Below, piece after piece: positions 45,289-55,799 of a DNA stretch of 64,000 nt; positions within the stretch are counted from its first letter, which is position 1; every line of letters starts with the position of its first letter. The notes under the pieces were generated by a model, which worked only from the letters and a program-made list of their open reading frames with translations, ran no database searches and was not told the DNA's origin. The translations under genes and the position numbers were made by a program. The stretch comes from Ligula intestinalis (taxonomy: Eukaryota > Platyhelminthes > Cestoda > Diphyllobothriidea > Diphyllobothriidae), in NCBI GenBank assembly GCA_036362985.1, contig JAYGXS010000008.1, positions 6,339,280 through 6,403,279 of the forward strand, in the 5' to 3' direction.

Positions 45289-45645
45289 CTACAACCGGCT
45301 AGACATCGACCTTGATGGCTCAATGGTTAGGACGTCTGCCCCTGACCGGCGAGGCGCGAGTTCAAAACTCGGGTGTGGCGGCAATTTCAGCTGCTACACT
45401 AGAGTTGGCTACCCGTGGCTGATGAGGGCCAATAGCCCGAAATAGCTATATCACGGTGCTTTGTCTGAGCCAGAATACTCCTATGACAAAAACATAAAAA
45501 AGATGGGTTACTGACAGCTGACTAGTAACATATAAATTATCAGTAGCTTTGTGGAACACAGTTGGTTGATCTGACTCGCAAAAGCATTATCCCCGGATGG
45601 GCGCATCCTGAGGAATAGATCGGTGCACAAACAAATATTAACGTA
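45289..45645 (+). mobile_element. tRNA-like/hammerhead element, right arm with intact ribozyme
   Basis: The tRNA-like head has box A TGGCTCAATGG (45316-45326) and a box B relic GAGTTCAAAACTC (45358-45370). The hammerhead follows at 45413-45456, then a tail containing GGGCGCATCCTGAGGAATAG (45599 on). An inserted 100-base stretch of other sequence (45490-45580) interrupts the tail. The head shares CCGGCTAGACAT..GGCTCAATGGTTAG with the 5.5 kb arrays, tying the two subfamilies together. Confidence 0.75.
45413..45456 (+). ncRNA. Hammerhead ribozyme, fully canonical
   Basis: Stem I is CCGTGG with TCACGG (six pairs, one G-U). The core is CTGATGA (45419-45425). Stem II is GGGC/GCCC with loop CAATA, including the standard G-C at its base. 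GAAA is at 45439-45442. Stem III is ATA/TAT with loop GC. Cleavage is predicted after A45450 in an ATA triplet. Every invariant hammerhead position is satisfied, and the stem II loop resembles that of the Schistosoma Sm-alpha ribozyme. Self-cleavage is inferred, not shown. Confidence 0.82.
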
Positions 45646-45784
45646 CAGTTTTAATTTCCCTGCAAAGGTTCTGGCCTGATGATGATTTGCTGAAAACAAA
45701 TATTTGCCAACTTGATTTCTCAACTTAAGAATGGGAATATTTGCAGGACTTAGAATACAATATATTTATGTGAATGCGATGTCT

Positions 45785-46260
45785 AGCTAAACGGCGAGTC
45801 ATTCATGCAATCCAAGTTAAGTCTCAGATGATAGATGCAGATGTTTTGAGAAAATAAACGGATTTTGAATTAGGGCTGTTGCAAAGAACAGGTTGCCAAG
45901 CATCCGCAGGAGAAAAAGTAGAATGGTCTTGAATTTAAAATAGTGGTTCCTCTTTTTGTGCCATGTTGCCTCATTGTTTACACCATGGTAATAAGGAAGG
46001 GTGTGCTCGACGCTCAAGTAATAATAGTTAATAATTGTACAACAGTAATAGAGAATGCACAAGTGGATAGTGGAGTGCCTCCAGGACATAAGCAATTGGA
46101 ATGTTTCGAAAGGTATTTCGACGGATAGGATTTCTAAAGACATTGTTTTTTCACCAAATATACTAAATTATGTCTCTGAGACAGCCGTGGGTAAGTAATA
46201 GAACTGCTCACCTGTGTTATTGTCAGAGTCACTGTTATTTACAACTGAAAAAGTTCTTCT
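45785..46260 (-). mobile_element. Internally deleted PLE 3' region
   Basis: 45785-46170 matches 38735-39190 and 46185-46260 matches 39775-39840. The 580 bases holding the endonuclease in the longer copy are missing here. Confidence 0.68.
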
Positions 46261-46264
46261 TCTG

Positions 46265-47110
46265 CAAAACTACTCTCCAACCTACACATGATTTTTTCCC
46301 TCTTACGAGGGTTGTTCCCTTCCTCCCTCGAACTCTGTCCCTCCTTCCATGTTAACCATTTTACTCGATACGGCCCCCAGCTCCCCGATTCAGTTCCCTT
46401 TCTTGTTATCACCATTTCCCACGATGGTTGAATCCCGTGAAGTGAGTTTTTGTCGGAGAGCCAGCTGTCCGTACCTGCTCCCCCTTCATGACCTGGTTGA
46501 TCCATGAACCATTCGTACACCAATCCCCCCCCCCCCCCCCCCCGGCTCCCCCGCTCCCAAGACTGCTTTCTCCCTGCGTGGCATTGTGCTGTTTCCTTTT
46601 ATAGATTCAGGCGATTTGACCAACTTCCATCGCTCTTGACAGGTTGTAGCCATCGTAGAGGTTAATATATTATTTATCCTTTACTGTTTTTCTTTATACT
46701 TCCCTTCTGCCTTGATAGTTTTTATCATTTGTTTTGACGCACGCCTGATCACTGGATAAGTCAAGAAAATGTAACAGTGACATTTAATGTCGTTATCGCA
46801 TAGCGTACGCAAACTCTGATGGAATTTATTTAGCGCGCTGTCCATTTGTGTTACCTCCATGCGGTTATTCGCCCCCTAGTCGGGGATCCCTGTTGTATGA
46901 CGAAATGAGCCAGGTCAATTACCTGGATGTCCAGTAGTTTTCACTTTGAGAGGAAATATAGCTGCAATAGGTGAGATACGAACTATATTCACCAGACGAT
47001 TCGAAAATCCGGACAATTGAGGGTTCCCCGCTATTGTACCAATGACTGAGAAGAGGAATCGTGGCGAAATGCACTGCCAGTGAATTGTTTTGTAACAAAA
47101 GGGTATGTGA
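46265..47110. other. No recognisable gene; poly-C tract
   Basis: A run of about 18-19 C lies at 46525-46543, preceded by a pyrimidine-rich stretch. No motifs in the short frames. Confidence 0.45.
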
Positions 47111-47115
47111 AGGAT

Positions 47116-47595
47116 TATAGGTGTTAAGGCTAACATGGTTAACCTTAACACCTTCAATCTTCGAGACCCTGGTTCTTTAGGATGATGGGAGAAGTCTTGG
47201 GAAGGCAGAGTAGACGGAAAAGTGTATTGTTTACAGAAGGGATAAGGGGAAGGTTGCCAATAGGTCTTGCATGGCGTCCGACACTGAGGCCAGCGCTGCC
47301 GCGGCCGCCGTGCGCGAGGCGCAGTTCCACGTGTCCTCTCACTGCAGTCCTCGCGGGCATCACGCCAGAAGACAAAGACAGAGTGTATTTAATGGCAAGA
47401 TCGGCCTGTGATTGGTTGCCTTGGCACAAGGCTGGCAAGGCGAGACTGGATGTGTTCGTAAGCGGCTCAGACCATTGAGCGAGAACGGACAGGGCATGCC
47501 GAGCCTTGGCACCTGGCCGCAGGCAGCATTAGCGCGCAGGGCAAAGGCACTGTCCGTCATATCTTGGGTTCTAAGTGGCTGCTAGGGCAACTACA
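47116..47595 (-). mobile_element. Solo gypsy-type LTR
   Basis: Reading minus, it starts TGTAGTTGCCC at 47595 and ends near TTAACACCTATA. It contains GTAAACAATACAC, and the last 35 bases form an inverted repeat (GGTGTTAAGG with CCTTAACACC). Flanks GGAT (47112-47115) and GGAC (47596-47599) are a likely decayed 4-base duplication. The 7062-7386 fragment is a relative. Confidence 0.75.
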
Positions 47596-47599
47596 GGAC

Positions 47600-48325
47600 T
47601 ATGAACCTAACAAACCTCTCGGTGAATGCGTCAAGATGCGTGATAAGCCGTCCACGCGGACTACAGGCCTAATCCGCTTCGAACGAGTGCACTCAGGGTC
47701 ATGCATCTGTAGGCATGAGTACTCTAAATAGTATGTTGCCTGAAGAGGTAGGCCTACGCAATTGTTGAGTGAAGGTGATTCACACTGCAGCCGTGGCTAC
47801 AACTACCTTCGACTACCTAATTACAAGCAGGGGTGCTGCCACTATCGAATGTCAGTCTTACCTACCGAACGTGAACGGTCACCCAAATGTCTTACAAATG
47901 AGCCCAGATGAAGTTTAGGACGCGCGTAATCTCATATTTCCATCTGTTATGCTTGTTGCAAAATAGGGTGCATGTTAGCTATTGATACATTTATAAGAAT
48001 ATATTACGGGGTATTCAATTTGCTGTGTCTAGTACGTATGATTGCTAGAATAAGCACTCTTAGCAGTGGGATATTACTTCCAACAGCCGTATTCCAGCCC
48101 AAACTTACTACAAATATGGCACAGCTGTTGGCGGACAGAGCTGAGAGTGCAGAAACCAAGACAGGCTCTGATGTGCTCCCACTCTACAACATGTACTTAC
48201 TTGGAATAGTATAAACTCAGTTTTATCTTCTTTGGTAGGATCGAGGGGTATGAGCAGCAGCATTGACTTTAATCAGCGACACTTCTGACAAAAACTAACG
48301 CCAGAAATAATGCCTATATTACTAA
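47600..48325. other. Repeat R fragment, then unrecognised sequence
   Basis: 47600-47800 matches parts of repeat R (CCTCTCGGTGAATGCG, GATAAGCCGT, GAGTACTC). The rest holds an 80-codon frame (47972-48214) without motifs. Confidence 0.5.
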
Positions 48326-48329
48326 CACT

Positions 48330-49010
48330 CAGTTACAGTCCTTGTTAGTAGTAGTAGTAGTAGAAATAGCAGTAACAATGCAAGCCTTGGTTTCGTTTAG
48401 TCTGTCTTCGCACCTACTGAATATGGGCGAGAGTAGATAGTACGATAGTACCTGCGCAAAGTCTACTGCCCCATAAGACTAAGTAAGGTGGTGTTTTTTG
48501 TTTACATTGGAGAAGGCGGCCAGCGTCGGTCCACTCGGTTATTCTTTATCCACGATGAAGGTTTAGGGTGAGGTTGCCGCTTCCTATGCCTGTTATCGCT
48601 TTAAATTATCCCCTGTAGCGAGTCACAATCACTGTACCAACCTGCTTGATGCATATGGTGGACTTCATCCAAATTGATGATCGAAAAATCATGATGTCTG
48701 ACAGAAATGGGATGAGGCATTATCGGCTTATTCTAACTTCCTATGGGAATTCGATGTAGGGTGTGTTTGGAGTTGCAAATCTAACTTAAAACATTATGCG
48801 AAAAACAGTAGTAGTGACGGCTGAGAGGATAAATCCTGGCGGAATTTGCTGCCAGTTAAAACGAAAATCAACAATACGCTTGTGAATGACCACAAACTCA
48901 ACCTACATCTCGGTGCATATATCAGGATGCGTGAAAAGCCATGCTCACAGACTACGGGCCACATACGTTTTGAACGAGTGCACTCAGCATCACGCACCCG
49001 TTAAATGCAC
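48330..49010 (+). repeat. Copies of the 40790 repeat and of repeat R
   Basis: 48330-48510 matches 40790-40960 (GAGAGTAGATAG, GCAAAGTCTACTG, GGTGGTGTT) and includes a short (GTA)n run. 48760-49010 matches the start of repeat R. Confidence 0.6.
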
Positions 49011-49029
49011 TGGTACATCAGAACACTTC

Positions 49030-49440
49030 ACAAGAGTGGCTATGTTAGTAAAAAGAACTGAGCAGAAAGAGCAGACAGTGAAATGTCTCATTTGACATTG
49101 TTAAGAAATTCTAGAAGTTTATATGTCATTCGAAGGATTTTTTAGGCGAAATAAATTGCACTCGTGGGAGAAAGTATATGCAAGATAGGAAGGCGTGCTG
49201 CTGAGAGGGGTGGAATCAATCAGGAGCAATCCATCGCGGTGTTTATCCATGTCCTAAGGGTCACGGGAGGAAAAGAACGCAGAGGTCACGAGAACAACAC
49301 CATAGTGTCGGAGATGCGCCGACCATATGTGAGAACTTGCCGCACTGACTCTGCTTTCGCTCTGTCAGGGCTTACACCCGTGCCTAGTCATCTACTCCGC
49401 GTGTTATCGACCAGCTCGCCACTTCATACACGCATACACT
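49030..49440 (-). mobile_element. CR1-type 3' untranslated fragment
   Basis: The minus strand has the TTTCGCCTAAAAAA..TTT.CACTGTCTGCTC blocks and a GGTCTTCTCGTGACC-like region shared with 19890-20160 and 1934-2290. No coding part. Confidence 0.55.
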
Positions 49441-50835
49441 CATAGGTAATCGATAATCCCCCCGCGTCTGATTGGCGGCAGACGATTGATTACACATCTC
49501 ACGGCCCGGCAGGCAAGGCTGGTCTGCAGCAAACACATAACTTCGCAGGCACATCTCCAGAGCAGACGTATTGGCGGTTGGCATACAATTCAGCCTCTGG
49601 ACTGTCTATTTTTTGACAGCAAACGTTTGTCCACCAACACCGTCTTCCATGACTTGCAATTTTGGGGAATCTTCTGTTTGTCGGCAAAACTTGCTTTCGA
49701 AAATTGGTGACTCCCTCCGAACACACCTCTCTTCCAAATCCACGATATACTCAGGCTTTGACAATGGACAGCTTTCCTCCAGAAATTCAACGCATGTTTG
49801 CGCCTACAGCTGACCCCTGCTGGTTGCCAAGTCTGCCGACCACGTGAAAATAACCGATGGACCCGCCACGATCCTCAGCGGTCCTAGCAGACAAGCACCA
49901 GCACAAACTAATGTAAATCATGGTCAGATTAAAGTGTACATAACTAAACATGCATTCCCAGCCATGTGTGTTGACAATGCCTTGCTATGTGATACACCCA
50001 AGTTAGCAGCCTCAGTAGACCTCGCATTCCTAGGCCATGGAATCTGGACAGCCGAATCCATGGATGTTGCTGCCATAGAAATGCCGCTTAATTTCCCCCT
50101 GTTGGGATGTTGAGCACGTCAGGCAGACACAGACAGAACGGGGTCACGTGAGGCCAGTCCGGCGCATACATAAAACAGGCCAAACCGCGCGACCTTCAAA
50201 AAGGCGGACTAGGCTAGGACAAAGGAGGCATGCGTGAGCGAGACTACACTAGGAACTGAGCTGAGCCGAGATGAGTAAGGTCACGTTGAGGACAGACACA
50301 CAGGCGCGAGTTAGCGGAGTGCGCACGACCGCTGGAGAGCAATGGGAAGCAATGACGAATGCCCCTTAAATAGCGAGGCTGTCAGTAGAACGGGAACTCT
50401 ATTGCTGAACACGCTGCCGAACAGAGGAGACTACTGGACACACGGACCAGTGTAGATGTACTTGTACAAGTGACAGTAAAGTACCATCAATTATCCTGTC
50501 TTCCCTTCTTAACACGCACTGGAGGAACTTCACCAGTGTTGACAGAGGAACACACTTGGTAAAAACACCCCCCCTCCTCATTAAACTCTTCATGCCCATA
50601 GACTCCGAACGAAATATCTTTCAGATTAAGCTAATGGAAGAAGGACATGAATTTGTAAAAGGTAGATAACCCACGCCAAAAGGCCACAGGAAAGATCAGC
50701 TAAGTCCGTACGAAAACCACAGCTCTAAACACGATCTTAGAATTTCACAATTAAAATATTTCCAAAGGGAACTAAAAAAACCAAATCTTTGTTCAATGAA
50801 TTAGTGTAAATTCCTCAGCTGCGCATCGTCAACAA
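49441..50835. other. No recognisable gene
   Basis: Overlapping frames of 60-90 codons occur in several phases at 49384-50113, none with a motif. 50100-50400 is GC-richer and could be an LTR of another family, but I find no partner. Confidence 0.35.
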
Positions 50836-50844
50836 TCACTAGGC

Positions 50845-51275
50845 ATATTTTTATGGTCATTTCTGGTTCCCTGGCCGTTATCGGCCAGTCAAACCCAATC
50901 CCAAGTTGTGTGGCAGTGGAGACTTGAACCCAGGACCATTTGGTCAGATTTCCAACGGTCTAATCACTGAGCAAAAGGCCCGTTGTCGTACAGGTTTATA
51001 CCTTGAAAAAATCGACATTTGTTGGCGAACAGCGCTGATCACTAGTGTGGGTTTTATAAGCGGATTCCTCAACTTTTGATCAATATCTCATCAAGGAAAA
51101 AAAACACCTAGCTACGGACTGCGTTCTCTCTATGCCATGCGATAAAACCTATTAAAATATGTATGAGCAATAAAAAAGAACACGAAATCCTGAACCATCA
51201 GCTGCATCGGAAGCAATCAGAATGGATACTTGGATGGTCATTTCTGGCTCCCTCTGTCAGGCATACCCTCCCCCA
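50845..51275 (-). mobile_element. tRNA-like/hammerhead tandem copy, decayed
   Basis: Reading minus: a ribozyme relic (CTGACAGAGGGAGCC, GAAAT, GACCATCC at 51265-51225), a 220-base body, a tRNA-like head (TTTGCTCAGTGATTAGACCG, GGTCCTGGGTTCAAGTCTCC), then a second relic (GACTGGCCGATAACGG, ACCA, GAAAT, GACCAT). GAAA to GAAA is 381 bases. The core bases CTGANGA are mutated in both. Confidence 0.6.
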
Positions 51276-51286
51276 ACTGGTGAACC

Positions 51287-51594
51287 TATCACAAAGTAGT
51301 TAAGGCTGACCCAGTTAAACTCTAAATACTGCAATCTTCCAGGCCCAGTTCCTTAGAAGAAGATAGAATTTATGGAAGCCAAAGTAGAAGGAGAGTGTAT
51401 TCTGTACAGAATTAGAAGGAGAAGAATTAACAGAAGGGTTGACTCGGCCTGGAGTGAAGATCGACCATGAGGAGAGAGAGAGAGCGCGCAGCAGCCTCGC
51501 GTCCGCCGCACATCGGGGCGAAAGTTCGAGTGAGTTTCGTCTTGCCCGTTGAATGGGCTTAGTGTCAAGTGCGTTTTTGCCAGCGCTAACCACA
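51287..51594 (-). mobile_element. Solo gypsy-type LTR
   Basis: It starts TGTGGTTAGCGC at 51594 and ends TGTGATA at 51287, reading minus. Internally it matches 1085-1552. Flanking AACC (51283-51286) and AATC (51595-51598) are a likely decayed duplication. Confidence 0.72.
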
Positions 51595-51779
51595 AATCCG
51601 GCAAATACCAGGAATCAGCGGTACGCAACAATCGATTGACTGATTTGACTGCCAATTCACGCTTAGTAGATCAGTCATCACAAGTGGCGAGGCAATTCCA
51701 GTGTAAAACAGTAATCAGCGATGCGCCAAAAATCGATTCACTGGCCACGTTGACAGAGCAGCGCTGGGGGGGGGAGGGC

Positions 51780-52060
51780 TCACTTCTACAAACCAGCCGG
51801 GGCTCGAACCCGCGACCATTAGATCGGCGCCCTACGCTCTAACTATTTGAGCCAATAGCCCGTGGTTGTTAACACGCATCATCGATCACCAACACGCGCA
51901 ACAGGAGAAATTCCGTCAACCCCTTTGGTTGGCGTTCCATCAAGAAAAAAAAACACCCGGCTCCGGAATTTGCTCTCTCTTTACGCAGTGGGATAAATCA
52001 GGTATTTATGAGTAGTAAAAAGACATAATCCTGAAGCATCAGCTGCTAGTCCACGCAATC
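51780..52060 (-). mobile_element. tRNA-like/hammerhead family copy, ribozyme lost
   Basis: A body colinear with 51220-51000 (AGCAGCTGATG.TTCAGGAT) leads into a clear tRNA-like head (TTGGCTCAAATAGTTAGAGCG, GGTCGCGGGTTCGAGCCCC). The ribozyme segment is replaced by a C-run and unrelated bases. Confidence 0.6.
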
Positions 52061-52069
52061 ACACGCGTG

Positions 52070-52725
52070 CACGCATGAATGAAGAGCACGCTGCCACTGC
52101 GAGACGGCGCGACCTTCAAATAGCACACACACATACACACGCTTACTAGGACATGCTCTTCTAAAACAAAATAAATAGGTAGAAGCACAGACTGATTCAC
52201 AACGCTTTGACAAACAGATCGAAGCAAGAATCACTGGACAGCGAACATTCTGCAGTAAGCGTTCAGATGCCTCCCGTCTCGGGGTATAAATTGTTGGTCG
52301 TGTATCAAACATTCAACCCCCACTTTTGTAGCTGCAAAAAGTTCCACTAATAAAGTAAAATAACGAACAGTTTGCCAAATTCTTGAACTTTTGTCTATAG
52401 TTTTGATAAATAAGAACTTCGAACTAGAGTACTTTTAGCTTACTCGATTTCCTACATATTGCAAGCTGCATGCCGCTTTTAACAGCAAGTATGCATTTTT
52501 GCGAACTAAAACATATGCTTCGGGTGCCTAATTGGCGAGGAAAATAAGCTCGTTTGTATCATTTATAGTACTTACAAGGTTTCCCGCCACGGAATAATGC
52601 AATCATTCACTGATATATGCGCATGGCTCAACGACTGGAAATGTTTTTCCTTTATTTTCATGGATAACTAAGCTTTTATTTCATCAGCTTTTTAAAGCTT
52701 TGGATAACTGCAAAACTACAGTATA
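52070..52725. other. Upstream flank of paralogue B, no gene seen
   Basis: AT-rich; probably holds the upstream non-coding exon or promoter of the next gene, but I cannot place them. Confidence 0.35.
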
Positions 52726-52727
52726 TC

Positions 52728-52800
52728 AACAAGCTGTATAAACAGCATAACGAACGTAAAATGATGCCACGTATACCTTGTCGCCACGAAATAGAAGCTC
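52728..52800 (+). repeat. Short direct repeat with 55137-55210
   Basis: TCAACAAGCT..ATAAACAGCA..CGAACG and GATGCC.CG.ATAC occur in both. This copy is about 160 bases upstream of the paralogue B start codon. Confidence 0.55.
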
Positions 52801-52956
52801 ACTTTCCACAAATCGTAATTTATTCAAGGTTTCTAACCCGTAAAAATTTAACCAGTCATCGGTATCTGTATGCAGTTAAGAAGCAGAAGAATTTTCATAG
52901 AGTTTTTGTTGCCAAGTAAAGAAGCGTGGCATTTCAATTTTTATTCTACATTTCAG

Positions 52957-53508
52957 ATGGACGCGAACAACGTCGAACTCCAAACTTTGCCCGAAAAGAA
53001 CAAAATATTTTGTTCGCGTAAATTCTACTACTTTTGTGAAATAATCAATGGGCTTCTCTTCCTCTGCGCGATAGCTTTGATCGCTGTTGGAACGTATAAT
53101 CTGCTCGTTATGAACATGAACGCAAAAGAATGTTCCCAGAGAGGGATCAACCCCTGCAATCACAAAAGGTACTTTATACTTTGCATACCTAAAATCTGGT
53201 TCCAGCTAGATAAATGAAAGCACCGGCGCATTTAATTATTGATCATATTTATTGATTTTGCCTAAATTGCATTAAAAGGTTGTTGATTGTGGAAGCTTAT
53301 GTGTCCGCTGTTAAACACAACCTGGGCTGTTGAACGCTTAAATGATTTTATTTTGTATTTTTATGCAGTACCTCATCAAGCGTAACGTATCCCTTGATTA
53401 GCATCGGATGTGTCCTGCTCATTTTCTGTGCTTTGCTCCTTATGGTTATGGTCCTTCTCGCAAGGGAAACAGTGAAATACGTGCGACGGTTCACCACCCA
53501 AACTTCCG
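52957..53508 (+). CDS. Two-transmembrane protein, paralogue B (two coding exons)
   Basis: Exon 1 runs from the ATG at 52957, immediately after a splice acceptor (TACATTTCAG), to 53168 (AAAAG|GTACTT). Exon 2 is 53369-53508 (TTTTATGCAG acceptor, TCCG|GTAAAT donor). The product has a polar 28-residue N-terminus, membrane segment 1 (INGLLFLCAIALIAVGTYNL), a loop with ECSQ..NPC, membrane segment 2 (LISIGCVLLIFCALLLMVM) and ARETVKYV. It aligns end to end with paralogue A without large gaps and has the same phase-2 intron between loop and segment 2. Exon 2 is one base longer than in A (140 against 139). It resembles the first two segments of tetraspanins, but membership is unproven. Function unknown. 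Confidence 0.74.
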
Positions 53509-54243
53509 GTAAATGTGCAGTTTTGTATAACCTGTTTGTCTTTCTTAATGCACATCATTTAAAAGTCTTACTTAAAAGAAATTCATATACATAATACGAA
53601 ACTATTTACTACACTGAGGGCAAAATTAACAGTTTTCATTTGTGTGCACTACTGAATGTGTGTTGGGAGTTTGCGAATATCACGTGGTAGCTGTTTGGTT
53701 TCACATCAAATATCCATAGCAAGTTTTGAAGGATTTATTCCAAGGTCACGTGCGCATGAACTTAGTAACCAAACAAGGCTTAAATTGATGTAGTTCCGGA
53801 CAGCAGTAACCATTGGCCACCATTTAGCCATTTACGCAGTTATTGCGACAATGATATCTGACCGCAGAACGGAGAGAAAAGGTTCCTGCCTATACTTTTG
53901 ATCATGATGAAAGCTGCAGTACTTGAATCGACATCGACATATACTGGTGATCATATGCCCTTCAGCGAATTCGTCAAACCTCTTCGCTCGGCGACACCTA
54001 CCTCCAGATAATCATATGTTTTTCCTTATTACAGCCTTGTATCCATTGAAACACATGTATTTGTTGCATAACACTTAGCTACCATAGTGTGCATAATTTA
54101 ATCCCAACAAAGAGCGGTTGTTGAAACCTCTAGCAGACAGTTTACTGTCCTTTTATTTACGTACAATCTCACAGCATTGGCCGTATGCCTCGAAAACTCA
54201 AAAGTTGATGTTTTATTACCTTGCTCTTTTTCTCTTTATCTAG

Positions 54244-54312
54244 ACATACGATGAAGCTGTCAATAGCATAAGTACGTCCGAGGCAAGCATTGGCGACGTT
54301 TGGTCAGTATGA
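54244..54312 (+). other. Candidate terminal exon of paralogue B
   Basis: A strong acceptor (CTCTTTTTCTCTTTATCTAG) precedes an open stretch beginning TYDEAVNSIS and ending GDVWSV and TGA. That frame would need a phase-0 junction, which paralogue A offers but B does not: joined from 53508, B would stop after three codons (D-I-R). Either B has a short tail, or a one-base change alters the end. Confidence 0.45.
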
Positions 54313-54319
54313 TTCACGA

Positions 54320-55130
54320 CTGAAAATCGGTAAATACGCAAATTAATATACATTATCAGCATAACTTTACTTATATAAACCTAATAGATTTTTAGATCAT
54401 GCCTAGCAACTGATCCTTGGATAATTTTTCCAATTAGAATTACATGTATCCGTTTAACAGACAGAAATAATTATCGAGCAACACCAGTGTTTAAACATAT
54501 TTGTTGTTTGCAAACCCGGCATATAGGTTTTTATCAAGCGAGAGTTTATTTGATCATCTAGCATGAAAATTTATCTTCATCCATTTATTCTGGGGCATTT
54601 TTTTGACTACTTTGAACACGCGTATCTGTCCTCCAATTATTTTTTTTCCTATTTTCGACTAGGCTAATGGTAAATACATACGCACTTCAAATTTTCCTGT
54701 GCAAAACATGGATTATCTTCGGTGGATTGTTGTACGACTGACGATCATAACCGGATCGATCAGGCAGTGCATTTCACTTCTCACTGCAATATGTACACAT
54801 GCCAATTCTTCGAACAAATTTTGTTCCTTTCAATCAATTTGCGCATTTAAATTCTTAATAAAAGAGTTTTTTATCAAGTATACGAGTTCCTCTTGTTCTG
54901 ATACTGGATTTGCTTTGTAAAATACCTATAGTGATCCGTAAGACTTGGCTAAATCCTGTTTCATTCGCCTTGACATTATCATTTTAGAAAGGTTAACAAG
55001 ATTGGTGAAAATACTCTTCAAAACATAACAAAAGTTGTGCGCTGTGTTTCCATAAATGATAGTAAAACTGAAATTTCACGCTAAAATATAGCGATAATAA
55101 AATCACCGTTATACAAATGGAGCAAAACCG
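54320..55130. other. No recognisable gene
   Basis: AT-rich downstream flank of paralogue B; a 73-codon frame at 54699 has no motif. Confidence 0.4.
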
Positions 55131-55553
55131 TTGGTCAAAGTATGTCAACAAGCTCCATAAACAGCACTCCAAACGTTAAACGATGCCTCGGATACATTGT
55201 CAGTTGCTCATATAAATTACTCTCTGGAATAGAATCGTGAATACGGTTACTCGTAGTACTCAGTTAAGTTGATTTAGGGTAATAAATTGCCATGCACTTA
55301 ACGCCAGGAAATTCAAACCAGCCAACGTACAAATGTACCCAAATACGAAAACAACTTCGGAATTTCAAGTTGATTGCACCTAATATTTAAGGAAAACGGC
55401 GACTTTATTGCAGCTTCATTAATAATTCACACACTTCTAGATCGAGTCCTTGAAATAATCATGTGCCGGGAATATGGGAACTCTCGCAAATTCTGCTAAC
55501 AAAATAATTGCAATATTTCTTGTGTATTCTGCCGTCATCGTCATCGTCAACGT

Positions 55554-55586
55554 TCTCTCTCTCTCTCTCTCACTCTCTCTCTCCAT
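55554..55586. repeat. (CT)n microsatellite
   Basis: CT repeat with one interruption. Confidence 0.9.
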
Positions 55587-55799
55587 ATGCTGGCGCATTA
55601 AGGTGCGTTGATATGTCTTCGTGGTTAAACGTCTAGCAAAATGCCCAACCCAATGACATTGCGTCTTCATAAATAAGCACCAGCTTGATAGCTGCCTTGC
55701 TCAGCTCTCATTTCCGAATGATATACTCGGGTTCTGAGATAAGTCCTAGATTTTCCATATCAAATCAGGCAATGTTGGATACGCAGATATAGTACACTG

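Noticed and set aside
46240..46545. Low-complexity poly-C tract as a regulatory element
   Set aside because: Homopolymer C runs occur in CR1 3' regions here and vary in length; no further evidence.
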